A stretch of 64,000 nt of DNA, taken from the NCBI GenBank assembly GCA_965153455.1, contig OZ234494.1, positions 11,036,001 to 11,100,000 of the forward strand. The letters run 5' to 3'. Under the pieces are notes generated by a model that was given only the letters and a program-made list of their open reading frames with translations, ran no database searches and was not told where the DNA came from. Both the position numbers and the translations under genes were made by a program. This DNA is from Sphagnum compactum (lineage: Eukaryota > Bryophyta > Sphagnopsida > Sphagnales). Positions 24,521 through 38,000 of the stretch are shown here, piece by piece (positions within the stretch are counted from its first letter, which is position 1; each line of letters opens with the position of its first letter).

Positions 24521-25133
24521 ACCAAGGTGGAATCTTGGTAACTGAGTTGTGGTTACTCTACAAGTCATGACTAGTTTCCAACGGATGTTGCACTGGTGGG
24601 TGCTGGGTTACATAATCCCACTGCAGCGGACAAACTTGCTGTTCATAGTAGCATCAGTATAATGGAAATGTGCAAGCTCAGACACTCCTCAGCTGCAAAG
24701 AGATACTAAAATCTAAACCAAATGAGATGTAACCTGACACAGGCTTCAGACGGCAGCTGGATGCTCGCACTTGTCAATAATGAGGCAACTCTAGGATCCA
24801 ACTCTCAACTGTCAGCGTTTGGTTGCATAGGTAACCTCTGAACCGTCCATAGAACGCGGATCGTATGCAGTAGCAGGTGTTGGTCGATTATGGGTAACGT
24901 ACTGTGATTTGGGCCCATTTCCATTTCTGTTCAACTGAAAGGACAAGTGTAACAATTACTAATATTACGATAAATTTTACCTCTCAAAGAAACATTCTAC
25001 TGTATTTAGAGCGCACCTCTAAAACCATGAATGTCTCTCCTAGAAAAGATGAGGGATATTACTTATTTTGTAAGAGTGGGAGGGATCCTTTGTGGAGCCA
25101 AGGGTGGCAGCCTCCCGAAAATAAGGGGCCTAA

Positions 25134-25549
25134 GAGCATCTCCAGTGGTGCTCAGTATGTGATCTGCACAGTAAAAGTGATGGAAAAAAGTCAAAATATG
25201 CCGGTTTGGCTCAGCAAAATGGTTTTGGCTCAGTATATGTGCACACTTTGCAGTGGCTAGTAAAACGCAAATCAACACTGTACACATGCAAAAAAGAGTG
25301 TATTAAATAAAATCTAACTGATGCTCAGTGTTTCTGATTGGTCCGTAATAATGAGTAATAATAGCAAACCACCTGGACCAATCAAAAAGATGAGGGATAT
25401 TACTTATTTTGCTATTATTACTGCACCACCTATTTGCTTTCCCAGTTTCAGTTTTAGGGGTGGGGTTACAAGAAAGTAAACAACTAAACTTGGACATGAA
25501 AAATATTTTTGCAGGGTCACATAGGGAGCCGCAGCTGCTGGAGCTGCTC
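25134..25549 (+). mobile_element. Tourist/Harbinger-type MITE, 416 bp, TSD TAA
   Basis: The ends are GAGCATCTCCAG (25134-25145) and CTGGAGCTGCTC (25538-25549), 11 of 12 complementary. Similarity extends inward through TATGTGAtCTGCA-like sequence on both sides, so the terminal inverted repeat is about 40 bp. TAA flanks both ends (25131-25133 and 25550-25552), the three-base duplication typical of PIF/Harbinger elements. The interior is non-coding. A diverged, longer relative lies at 41483-42248 in the opposite orientation. Confidence 0.85.
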
Positions 25550-25879
25550 TAAGATGAGTCTGAAGTTGAGTCCACCCTCTATTTTTGGAATGTCTCCCAC
25601 CCATTGATTTTACCCATCTTAAAGCACAAGGCAAACATTATCATCAACTTAAACACATGTAGATCACAAGTGGAAGGAGGAGAGGGTTCTTGCACCTATA
25701 AATGACATAATTAGGCACATGCCTAAGAAGTAGGCATAAGATCTCTCGTTCTTTTTAGGATTAATATTCATGGGTGTAAGGTGCCCTCCCAGTAAATTAA
25801 GGAATTTGTTTGCCTGCTTTACAGCAGGCTGATCCCTCCCACTCTTAAAAAGTAGGTGTAAGAACCCCTCCTCCACATG

Positions 25880-26050
25880 TGTTGGTCTACTTACAGTTGT
25901 TACCTATGTAAGTGGGTAACCATAAAGGTGTAGGTATGAAACATAAGTGACTACTATTTAGGTAGGGTGCGTAAGTATAAAGGTACATAAATAGGGAATG
26001 TAAGTGGTTACTATTAAGGTAGGGGAGTGGGAAAGGCATTTGGTGGCTAA
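25880..26050. repeat. GTAGG-rich short tandem units, arm two
   Basis: Units like AAGTGACTACTATTTAGGTAGGG and AAGTGGTTACTATTAAGGTAGGG are about 73 bp apart, with further GTAAGTGGGTAACC and GGTGTAGGTATG variants. See the partner at 24310-24520. Confidence 0.45.
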
Positions 26051-26155
26051 ATAGATACCAATGTTGATTTGGTATATGATAGGGTTTCAATGAATATGTA
26101 TTTGGGTATACACCTTGGTATGTAAATTCAGAACTGGTTATGTATAAGGTAATAT

Positions 26156-26249
26156 GTGAGGAGTGGAGCATTCCCAAAATAAGCACCTGCCCAAGGCAGA
26201 GGGGCCTAAGGTCGAGGGGTGCTTATTTTGCAAGTGCCTCGCTCCTCAC
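26156..26249. repeat. 94-bp fold-back (hairpin) sequence
   Basis: GTGAGGAG at 26156 pairs with CTCCTCAC at 26242-26249, and AAAATAAGCACC (26176-26187) pairs with GGTGCTTATTTT at about 26218-26229. The arms are about 33 bp with some mismatches and the loop about 25 bp. It is probably a very short MITE or its remnant; no clear duplication flanks it. Confidence 0.65.
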
Positions 26250-26351
26250 TTGGTACTTGTGTAAAACACCAACAACTTTTTTCTCATTTTGTCTCTTGAC
26301 ACCTGCCAGGTATCACAGGAAAGAACTAAAATAAAAATGAGGCAAAACATT

Positions 26352-26517
26352 TTGAAAAGTGAAACACCCACATGAGTTTCTCAAAATGCACTTCCATTTG
26401 CGGAGGACACATTCCACTTGATAATGTAAGCATATTGACAAGTGAAACACCCACCGGAGTTTCTCAAAATGCCCTCCCATTTGCAGAGGACACATTATAG
26501 TTGATAATGTACCCTCC
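26352..26517. repeat. tandem duplication, period 83 bp
   Basis: Two units start at 26352 and 26435 and share AAGTGAAACACCCAC, GAGTTTCTCAAAATGC, CCATTTGC and GAGGACACATT in order, with about ten scattered differences. Confidence 0.85.
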
Positions 26518-27469
26518 AGATACACTAAAACATTTCTGCCTATGTGAATTGTATCATGTAGATCTCATTCCTAGTTTACTCATTGATGAAACAAGGTCAC
26601 CCAATACACTGTAAGTGCTCTTGAGAAGACATACCTTGTACGTTCTCAAGATTATATGTAGGAATATGTGCAGTCCCCAACTCTGCATCTGCCCTAAGCC
26701 GCAAAATGGAGGCTAAAGTTAAAATGTAAAGGCTAAACCTAAATTGTGACAACTAGAATTAATAGCTTGCCAATGAAACTATAAAACATTGAGAAAGGGT
26801 TCGTAGTTGGGGGTCACTTTGCATGACACTTCTTTATACTAGGTGGGCAGAACCAAGTACCCAGTAACTAAACATTTCTTTGAATTTGAAAGGCAATGCC
26901 TCATGCCTCATTTGATCATTCTACAATTATAAAATTTTGAATGCTATAGTTCTAAAGCTTTGAGTGGTGCTCATAGGTTCTTGAGTGCATTGACATTTTA
27001 GTGTTCAGAAAGGTGAAGCTTTACAAGAAGTTGTCCCATGCTAGAAAAGTTCTACTAGGGTGGATGCTCTTGTAATGTTCATCATCCTAAGTTTATTTAT
27101 CTCCTCTATTTCCATGTAACTTTTGTTTGTCTTTCTTGAAAAGTTATAGTTGAAACTTGAAGTTTCTTATGTTTGTAATTTGTTTGAACCTCAACCATTT
27201 TTTTCCCAAGTTTTGTTTTGCAGCTTACTTTAATTCAGTATTCATATTTGTTTCTTCTTGCGCAGGACAAAGGTATAAACTATGTACTACAGAGGTCACG
27301 ACTCACAACTAGTGTTTTTTTTTCAAATTCATTAAGTAGGTGCACTGGCTAGGATCCTCAGCATTAATTAACAGTAAATGGCGACTGTCCTGGTGTACTA
27401 GTAGATCTTTTTTGGAATCTGCCTAGTTTTGGCTACCTACAGGAACACACTGTTTAAATCTGACGACTT
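26518..27469. other. intergenic DNA, nothing recognised
   Basis: No coding or repeat signal that I can support, beyond short AT-rich words. Confidence 0.35.
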
Positions 27470-28215
27470 CTAAGTTTTTTTTGGTCAAGATATGGCGAAT
27501 TCTTTTTTTAAATCTCAAAAATCCCTTTGTTGGATTCCCCAGCCCTTTTTTTTGGTCGCCAGGTTGCGAAAATTCGCCAAAAGAAAAAAACACTGCTCGC
27601 AACAGGTGTATTATTTATCTGCTATCCACAATCATGTTTGGAGCAATTTACTTTAAAGTTTTCAAGGCTCCGGTTCTACTACCGTCACCGTATTTATTTA
27701 TTTCTTTTTCTGTTTCAATCTTTCGTTTTGTTCTTTCTCTTAACTTAACTCATAACTTATTTCCTTTGTATTGTTCTAGGGATCGTTCAAGTTTCCTTTT
27801 TACCCCTTTTAAAACTGTTTTATTTAACTTTTTCCTGTTTCGTTTTTTCTATTTTTTCCCTTCCTGTTTTAGCATATAGCTTTTCTTTTTTTGCATTTTT
27901 CTAGAGTTATTTCAGGATATTCTTCTTCCTATTTAAAAAAGGATGAATTTTGGTTTGTCTGTTTTCTTTTTTTTCCTGTTTTCTCTGTTTTGTTTTATCT
28001 TTTTTTTGGTATCTATTTACTGTTTCTAGTTTGTCTTTTTCCCCCTTTGATCTTGTTTCTACTTTCTGTGTTTCTCCTCTATTTAATTTCTGTGTTTTTT
28101 ATTCTGTTCTCTATTTTTGTATTCTGTTCTTTGGGAACTTTTATTTTCTTGTTCTATGTTATATTTTATTTTCCGCTTTTTTTCTTTTTTATAAAATATC
28201 TTATAACATTGTTAA
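27470..28215. other. strand-asymmetric T-rich tract
   Basis: About 750 bases strongly dominated by T, with C next, on the plus strand. Long overlapping frames here translate to Phe/Leu/Ser-rich strings only because of this composition and are not taken as genes. Confidence 0.6.
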
Positions 28216-29050
28216 TGGAAATTATACATCTGTTGTAACTAGGGTGAAGGAACGTTTTCCAGGATCCGGTAGTATTGAAGTTTGTTTTAGTATGCCAGGT
28301 GGGGTGTCTTGCATCAGTGAGGACTGTTGTACAATGTCCAAATTATCCCAAGAAAGAGAAACCGGGAAAGGATAATGGGAACATGTGAACTGAGAAAAAA
28401 AAGAATATCTATTTTAAGCAACTTTTAGGTAGGAATAATATTTCTAAAAATTTGATAAGTGCGTTGCAAAAAAAGTTCTTTGGATGTGGGATCTAGGGTC
28501 TTTTTTTCTCAATTTTGTGACGTAAGGCAAATAGGTCATAAAGGAAAGTAGATTTGTTTAGGAACCTGTGGTGACATGCTACAATCAATGGTCTAAATCT
28601 AGCCATTTCAACCTTTTTTTCCTCCACATATGGTGAGTTTGGGCCATTTTAACAAAAAACAAAAAGACCTTTGTAAGTTTGGGGCTCCAATTTTTTTGTT
28701 GCCAAGTGGTGGAATGTCAGTTCCACCAAGAAAAGCACTTCTGGAATCCCTTTTCAAAATTGCAAGAACACATTAAAGTTATCCTTAATATTCTACCTTG
28801 TTTGGGTCGGCCTTTATGCCTTGTTTTTCTTTGTCTCATGGCTTCTTTGTGGTCATCCTTAAAATCTCTCAACTCAAGGATGAACATCCCAAACAACGGA
28901 TGAAACCCCAGAACAAAACCCATGGCATCAACTTGGTTGGTGCCCAGGTTAGAGTCACTCTCCACAAGCTTCTCCTCAGACAGAAGCACTAAAGCTTTCG
29001 TTTTCACTAGAAGCTCACTTCCACTAGAAAGTTGAAACACACAAAACTTT
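28216..29050. other. intergenic DNA, no gene recognised
   Basis: Short frames at 28679-28903 (plus) and 28717-29040 (minus) overlap each other and lack family features. Nothing else is supported. Confidence 0.3.
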
Positions 29051-29660
29051 TGCTTCGATTAGAAACACATGAGCCAAGCCTTGCTTTCAAATCTAGAAAT
29101 TGCAAAGAATTGCAAAACTTTGAAGTAATGTACAAAAGCAAAGCAGCTCCAAAATCTGGAAATTCCAAAGAGTAGAATTGTGGAATAGTAGAAACACAAC
29201 AACAAAAAATGTGCACAAAAGTATAACACAAAACCTGGACCTGGCTGCAAATCAAACACACACATACACACTCGCATTGAAGACCTAGAAGTTGCTTTAA
29301 GTCTGAAGACATTGGAGAACACACATACACATACGTTGGAAATTACAAGAACCTTGATGAAATTGGCCTTGAAAAAATTGAAGCTTGAGCTACACACAAA
29401 ATTCCAAACCTTGGAGAACACACACACTTAGAAGCTAGAAATTGCTAGAAATTTCATGAACCTTGCAAAGATTGGGAGCTTGAGCTACTTTTGAAATATT
29501 ACACACATTTTGTGAACCTCGAAGAAATCAAAGCTTGCTACACAAAAACCTTTCCAAAAATTTTGTGAACTTTCAAGAAATCAGCCTTGAAAACATCAGA
29601 GCTTGAGCTACTTACGAAATTTCATAGGTTGCAAAAAGACTTTGCCAAACCCTTGCTGGA
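29051..29660. repeat. degenerate repeat array around AGCTTGAGCTAC
   Basis: AGCTTGAGCTAC or close variants occur near 29382, 29477, 29532 and 29601. They are mixed with AACCTTG, GAAATT and ACACACAC words repeated throughout 29051-29660. Spacing is irregular (about 55-95 bp), so this is an old scrambled satellite-like array. Confidence 0.5.
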
Positions 29661-31920
29661 AACACAAGGAAATCACAGCACAAGAATAAAATACAAAGAA
29701 ACCTTTTACCACACTCGCTGGAAATTGTAGCTTGTAAAGAGACTTTGCTTCTTCAAAAATCCCATCAGTAATGCAAAGATACAAGGGGTGAAATTCGTTT
29801 CACACTTTCAGGTGGAAAATAAGGGTTTCCTTTGCTATAAAAAATGTTTTCATGCCTTGTGATACTTGAACATTTGACATCAAGTCACTTGGCCCTTATA
29901 CAGATAACTTTATTATTTTCAAAACATGGTTGCAATTTGATAATGTGATTTATGGGCTTCTTATATTCCACTTGGATCAGAAAAAATTCATACTTGTGCA
30001 ATTCACGATTAATTTCTTACAACTTCATGAGATCCATTGGTGTAGGACTGCAGATTCAAACATTAAACTCTTTTTCAAAAGATGCAGGAAAGCACATAGG
30101 GGTAAAGGTTCCAAATGGGTGGTCCCTTCCGCCTTCGGGACACCACCTCACTAGCATCTTATTACGAGTTCACACTTTCTGTGCAATTCGCCATTGGTCT
30201 CTTACAATTTTGTAGTAAACTTACAGTCTGTAAAAAGATTGTAAGTTTCCTCTCTTTGGAAAAAAGAGATGGACCCTATAAGCAAAATTTAAAGTAGGGT
30301 AAGGCACTAGGACGAGGGCATTACCAGAAGAAGGAGGGGTTGTGTGAGGACGAGGGCATTACCGAAAGCAGGACCATGCTCAGCTGCCATGAGGACAAGC
30401 CATTACCAGAAGCAGGATCACTCAGTTGCCACCACACGCAACCCACTTCTTCAGCCCCTACCCCTTCTTGCTGGGGTAGAATTTGGATTTAGAACCTGCC
30501 CTCCCCTAATTCAATAGAATTTTCTTGGCAGGTCTTTACTTGGTTCTTTAGCAGAAGGGTTCCAAATGGGACTTTTGAGATGCCCGCTCTGGAAAGCATC
30601 CATTCGGGGCCAGGCTTCTCTTATAGGAGTCAAACTTGTTCGGGATCATGTAGCACATGGTGGAGTGGAATGTTAGATAAACAGGCTTCTGCGGCTTGCT
30701 CCACCTTTCACACTGTAATAAACAAGAAGGAAGTATTGAAAGAGGCTCAGAAGCTCAGTGACTGAAACGTAATATGTTACGGACTCAGGTGTTTTGAGAA
30801 AATCATGATGATACATGTGACAAGCTTGTGGACCAGGAGTACCTCGATCGTCTGCGGCCCTACATCCCCAACCCTTTTTTTTCTGACAGCTGGAGATCTC
30901 TTGTGTTTCAACCTGATCACTAATTTGCAACGACCTCGTTGTCCAATCGCGTTCCAAATCAATCAACTTCGAGCTGCCGGCTCCCGGCAGTTGGATTATA
31001 ATTCATTGTTTAATATTCTAAAGCGCGTCGGTATGCTGTATCTAGTGATCTGGATGCAATTTCAAGTCTTTGCTTCAATATCCAGATCAAAAGAGTCAGA
31101 CATTTAAGCCCTGTGATACGATTCACAAGCACATGGGAAGCACATGCGGGCACGAGGAAGAAATCGAACTTCCGCTATGCAGCCTCCCGGAGCCTAGACT
31201 CAATCCTATATATAATATTGTCTAAAATTTCGATCTGGTAGACTAGTAGCCTGGGCAATTCACTTTCGATTTGTTGTTGAGGAGGATTTTTTCGTTCAGG
31301 GGTCTTTCAGATGTGTAATTGACCAGATCCTGTCCACGAGGTCGGCTATCTCTGTGACGAGGAGCCTTGTGGCGTTAGTATCTTCGTGTGTAATGAGAAC
31401 TGAGCTCCTCCTCGACAAAAGAAAGGGATCGCAAGAGTAGAAAGGGATATACCCATTCACATGCGATTTCCTTCATGACCCCGATTCAAAACTGCGCTTG
31501 TTCTAGAATAGCAGATTGTCTGAAAGTTTCAAGTTGCGTATCTTGTCAATTCTGGACTTCGAGATGATCAGAGTTTAATGCACGTGTAGATTGTGGCTCC
31601 CTAAGAGGTGATGCACCCTTGTCTCCTACTGCATCCTTCCAGTTTCTGCACAAAGTTAAACCAAAGATCAACCTCAACTGGTCAATGGTTTAAGGTGCAG
31701 GAGTCCACTGACAAAGCTCCTCAATTATGTAGCTGAAAGTTGTGTTGGCTTTCCACTGTACGTGGACTCTAAAGGTTTCTTCCTCAGGACAGACTGGTTC
31801 CCCTAGTACAATATCCGGTAAGATTTCTCTAAATATTCAAATATAAGGATGATGTGATAGAGAGAGAGATGCACATGCAATATTTTTTTGTTGTCACCCG
31901 ATTGAGAAATAAAGGAAACA
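29661..31920. other. intergenic DNA with a small three-copy repeat
   Basis: No gene is supported. At 30308-30420 the phrase AGGACGAGGGCATTACC with AGAAG(C/A)AGGA occurs three times. The segment 30560-31660 is somewhat more GC- and CpG-rich than its neighbours but has no long frame. Confidence 0.35.
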
Positions 31921-32041
31921 GTTCTAAAACATGACAGGCTCTAACTTTTGGTGAGAGATTTTCATAAAGTTATGTCTTTCTTTTAGAACATGAAAGGTTA
32001 TAACTTTTTGTGAGAGATTTTCTTAAAGTGTTGTCTTTCTT
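31921..32041. repeat. tandem duplication, about 60 bp
   Basis: Two adjacent units share (C/T)TAGAACATGA-like starts, AACTTTTtGTGAGAGATTTTC and AAAGT..TGTCTTTC in order. Confidence 0.8.
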
Positions 32042-35000
32042 AATCTGAATGTTCAATTATCATTCAACACCATCCCTTAATGAAAATATTTAGAATTAGT
32101 CTATTGAATGTCTAAGTTCAATTGCATGACAACATATGTCATGGTTAGGCTTTGAAAGCGACTTTGTGAGGACATAAGCTCACATGTTTTCAATTGAACA
32201 TTTTAAAAAAAATTCAAGATTCTTATTCCCATCTTTTCTAGAAGAAAACAATATCAAATTTCAATATGTTGGGTGCCATCTTAGAATCAAGGATTTAAAG
32301 TCAAAGCAATACAAAATTGATTATCACAATGAAGTGATAAGTGAAGTATTATATATATATATATATATATATTCTATAGAGGAAAGAACAAGTATTGCTT
32401 GTTTTATACTTTGCCATTATATCTCCCACCCCACCAAGTAAGAAGACATACTTGAAGGACAATTTACCAAACTTGAGGTCTTCAACCCAATTGGCATCTA
32501 TCCTATCCAACCTTGAGAAAATTCTTGCTTGGCACTTGGGTGAAAGCACGATTAGGTGGACAGTTTCAACTATCACAATTGTATTTTTTTTGGATTATAG
32601 ATGAACTTAAAATTTAAAATCATATCAAACATTAAAATTTTCCATTTTTTCATTATCCATGTTACAATAGATTTTAGTGAGAATCGTATTAAAAATTAAA
32701 AAAGAATGGACTCATTGTGGACTTTTGAATTGATGACATTATATTTGTCACACATAGAAAATGAAAAATGTGAACTCAAAAAATATGTCATAGTAATATC
32801 AAAATTTAAATTAAAAAATAGGCTAGCATAAAATGAATAATTTAATTGTAACATGCATTGAAATTTTTCCAATATAATTGTTTTTCATATTTAAAATTTA
32901 ATTTGTTGTGATTTTCATCATTTTTAAAAATTGATATTCCATTTCACATTGAAATTTTTAACTTTTTTTCTAAATTTCTTGATCAATCACATGTTTAGGG
33001 ATATTTATAAGGTGGTCTATTAATAGTTGTGACCAAAACCATAGGGGACAATTATAGGATTTATAGTTTGATAATTATTTTAAATACAGGAATTGTAGCT
33101 AGTGTAAGATGTGGACTCTTCAATATGTCAAATGTGAGTCACCTAACCATGTTTTTACCCACTTGTAGGATAAGAAATGCCCCAAGTATTAAAACATTCG
33201 TTTCAAATATTGAAAAATTCATTTGATAGCAGCCCAATACAAGGGATTAAGATTGACCATGAATTGAGCATACCATATTGACCAACAATATATGCAATGT
33301 CCAATTGAATGGGTGAAAACATTGTAAAATATATAATTAAATGTCCTTGATTTATAATGGAATAAAACATGAAACAATTTTTAACAAAAACACAAGAAAA
33401 TAGATTCAAATTTTATTTAAATTTCATTTTGAAACCATGATGCTTTTCATTAGGTTTGTATTAAGTTGAATACAAAAATTTGAAAAATTTTGAAATATTA
33501 AAAGTAAAGAACAAATACTTTTGAATTTGACTAATCAATATGGTGTTCAAAAGTACTTTTTCATTAAAAAATTTAATGAATTCATTAAAAAATTTAATGA
33601 AATAGATTTGTGTGAAGTGATAACATTAAGATCATTGTATATTCAAAGGAAGGAAAATAAATAAATAAATTTTGCTTTCTCTTTTATAGAATATATTTGA
33701 CACATATTTGAAAAAAATAGGCTTCAAAAACTACTTACATTTAGTAAAGTCTACAAACCTACTTTTACAATGTAAAATTTGAAAATTAATTCATGATAAT
33801 GAAAAAATATCTTGTTTTTTATCAATTAAGTAAAAATATTAAATGTATAATAATTTTATGATGGGTTTTGGTCCTACTTCTTATTACCTTGATAAATAGA
33901 CTTCTAAGGTAATTAAATTGTACACTTTACCATGCTTTCACCTGAATACTAGTGTTTTATGAACAATAGTTGCATATGAAATATAAAGGGAAGCGTCATT
34001 TTTTTTGTACAAAAAGTTTGAAATTGATTGCATCATTTTATGCATTCCTTTTGCATTCATTTATAAAGAAATGTAATGTGGACAATTGAACATAAATCGG
34101 TCAAGGGTGCATTATTTCTTTAAGGAGCCACTTTTTGCATAATGATTACTTAGGTTTGTAACTATTATAACTTCAAAATTTATGTAATAAAAAAATACTA
34201 CATTTTGTTTGCATTTCCATGATTGTTACATAGTAGGTTGTTAAACCCCAAAATATAAGATGATGATGGTAAAATTAGAGGATGCAACAACATTAAAATG
34301 TGCTTATAATGTTTGTTTTTTGTCTTAAGTGAGTGTTTAATTGACCATTATAATGAGGAAATCATCCAATTTAGATCAACTTTTGTTGTATTATATGTAT
34401 GTTTGATATAATTTATGTCAAAAACCATCAACTTGCATGTTTACAAAGATTTTTGAATTTGAATCTACTTTGATATTTATTAATTTATAATTAAAGCAAT
34501 AAATCAATTTTAAAAATAAATAAATGCATGGATTCTTTCATTAAATAATACATAATCAATATACGAATATATGGGACATGTGTATGTTATATATATAAAT
34601 TAAACACTTGTACAAATAATTTAATAAATATTTAAACATGTAAAATAATTTTTAAAAATTGAAACCTAAATCTATAACCTAAATTTAGGTAGTATTGCAT
34701 CCAGACCGTCAGTTTCACATATCTTGAAAAGTAGTTAATCTAAACCGTTAATGTGTGCCTTTGAAAAAAGTAATACATTTAAACCATTGATTAAGCGCAT
34801 GAAAATGTTTCCCCTTATACCATTTGGTGAAAATGGTGCCACCCATCGTGAAACAAGTTACACAATGCAAACTGTCATTGAAACAAAGCTTCATTTTGAA
34901 ATTTTCTATTGAGCATGTCCAAAACTTTGTAGGTGAACAACAATGGTTTAGTTAAATGCAATGGGATTTTGAAGATTTTATGTTCTCTTTTAATTATTTT

Positions 35001-38000
35001 CAAATTGTTGAGGTTGGCAGCATTGAGGTTGTTTTATAAGTCTTCTTCACACCACCAAATAGTCCAACAAATCTAAAACCCACAATTATTGAACCAACCC
35101 CTTCAACATTGCATCGCCACTACACACCATCAAGATCTAAAAGGTTGTTAAACTTGCATAAAAAGATTGTTGAGGAATTGCTTGATCCTTAACTTGTTGG
35201 TCGTCCCGCTCGGCAATGTAGTCCTATTTCTGAACCCTATTCAGTTCTTGTTCTTGCAAATTCAAGATGGAAACTTTCAAAGTCTGCAATGCCTACTAGA
35301 CCTAAGGTGTTAGGAAAGACAATGTTACCTAGCAATCAAGCATCGTCTTCAAGCCATAATGTTTGTTGAATTAACCTACCAATGTTTTCAAAGATTTGGT
35401 GATGATTCTTTCTAACCTTTGTTGTCCAATATGCTCAAAAGTTATGTGCATCATCTTAAGGTGTATTTGCACTAAGGATCATGACCTAATTATGCCATGA
35501 ACAAACAAATGTGATGTCCATTGAAAAGATTTTGACATCAAAAGGAGTAGCTATTCAATGGGAATCTATCCAGGAAAAATGAAGAACTACCATTAGGGAA
35601 TGGGTGAAAAGGTGTAAGGCTTGCAGAGTAACAACAATAACAACAGAGGAGGAAGTTGCCAATCATGAGTGTGAAGAGTCGAATTTTGTAAGGTTAGAGT
35701 TGGATCGTCATGTTAGGTCAGATGCACCCACACACTACTTGGAGTTTACATTAAAAAAAATCTTGTCCATTCCAACCATATGGTTACAACTATAGATGTG
35801 ACTAATGTCCAAATCAACTACTTTTACAACTATAGTTTGGTTAGTCCTATGTGTGATTTTAGTTGTAAATGCGTGTAATCATATATGCAACTATTATAGT
35901 CACAAATGCGACTATAATGTTGATATAATTGAATGAAGTTGCAAATGCAACCATAATTTGTGATTATTACGTGTTTGGATGGAAAAATAAAATGAAAGTG
36001 CACATTTTTCACCCAATATTGTGACTGGATGAAAACCTAATTGTTTTTGCAACTGGTCATAGTTGTTTTGGCAACTAAGGCCAATAATTTTTCGATTTAT
36101 AATATTTTGATGATTAAAACATATGTGGCATCTTTGGAATTACAATATTTGTTTGATGATCAACTTGTGTCTATTTGTTTATTAGTATTTTGTATTGTTT
36201 ATTAACATTGACAATACAAATTATTATATTTTTATTAAATATATTTGAGTTATGATCTATTTATAAATATTATATATGATGATAATTTAATTATATATGC
36301 TACATGTAAATTAAATTTTATTGGTAAAATTATAACATATTATTATCATAATCAAATATGATATCTTTTTTATATCAAATAGAGGTAAAATGTCTAAAAA
36401 CTATGTCATTTATTTGATAATAGAACTTGTACCATAATTTGAATAAGTTCATGGCAAGACACCAAACATAATGAAATTCAACTTTAATACTCCAATTATT
36501 AAATATAATTAGTTTTTAAAAACCACCATTATGTGTACATTGTAATTTAAATTGTATCCAATTGTATTATGTGTTATTTGGGAACTATATTTTGTGATAA
36601 GGTATTTACAATATTTTGTGTATGCTGTTTGTATTAATTACATTATAGTTGTAATATAATCTCAGTTAGTTGTAAGTATGGTCGCTAGATATATTTTTCA
36701 TTACAAGGTTATTTATGTATGTTATTAATGTCATTTCACATGTGACATGATGATATAATGACATAATAGTTTTTAAATGCAAACAAGGTGGAATGAAAAA
36801 AATGTGTCTTGTTCCACTTCAACGGAATATATATTGAAGTTCTCAAACTTGAAATAAAATTCATTTTGTGACCTAAATGACAATATTTGATTGTTGGTTC
36901 ATTATTTTTATCATGACCATTTGTATGGGAAGAATAAGTTTTTTGCGCCAACTAACTTGGGCATTATAAATATAAGCAAATTTTATTTCATTAGAAATAA
37001 ACATCTTTAAAAATGTTCTAATAATGTATTTTTCAACCTTGAAGCTAATATAATTTTGTCAATTTCATGTCAAGTTTACCAATATTGATGGAATGCACTT
37101 TTGCATTATGTATTGAACATTGCACATTTGTAATGTGTGCATGCAAAGTTTGAATTGTACATGATGGTGAAAAATGGTGACATGGCATCACAATACTTGC
37201 AAAGTTGTTAAAATGTGTCATAACAGTTTTACATTAATTGCATTTTGTAGGCATTATGTCCACAACCAAATATTATTGTCAAATTTATTAGTTGATAAAA
37301 TGTACCAAAATCTATTCCAAAATAGTAATTTTAATCACGAAATGTTTTATTGGTTACAGAATAGCCTAATTCTTTTCAAATCAAAATTGGTTGTAAGTTA
37401 GTATCATGGATATTTTCGGAAGTTGCAATGCAAACATTTCATTCATAATGATGAATATTAGTCACATAAATGCCATGATGGAATGGGTTCAATTTTCCCA
37501 CCAATTTAATGTGTCATTTGATCCACATGAGCACCATTCCAACATTTAGTTCAATATTTTTCTACTAATTTGACATGACACTAAAGGTTTTAACTTAAAC
37601 ATGTAGTTGCAATCGAGTTGCAAAATTTTGGTGATGCTAGAGTTTATGTGGCATGCTAACTATGGTGCCACATCATGTTCATTGGGATTGATGCAATTTG
37701 TGTATGCATCTTCTATTGAAAAATAGGGGTATTTGTTAATGTCAAATAAAGCTAGAAGTCTTAATTGCAAATGTACTTACAAAACGTGAATTTTTAACTA
37801 GTGATATTTTTGGGCAATATTGCAAAAGGATCTTTTATAATGACTAGGTGACATTTTAAGTTTGTTTTAACAAATGTGTTTCACACCTAGTAATCTGAAT
37901 AGACAATGCCCATGGTTATTATGAGTTCCATGTCTAGGAATCAACATTGCAATTCAATAGAAAGTTGAAATGTTACCTTATCTATTATGCTTACACATTT

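Noticed and set aside
27481-28375. Overlapping open frames of 115-141 codons
   Set aside because: Composition artefact of the T-rich tract: Phe/Leu/Ser strings in several frames at once, no domain.
31140-31180. tRNA-like T-arm (AGTTCGATTTC on the minus strand)
   Set aside because: The stem does not pair with a 7-base loop, and no A box, anticodon arm or acceptor stem could be assembled around it; a SINE head is possible but unsupported.
35604-35795. 63-codon plus frame with CKAC and a short Cys/His set
   Set aside because: Too short and irregular for a zinc finger, and the surroundings are decayed AT-rich DNA.
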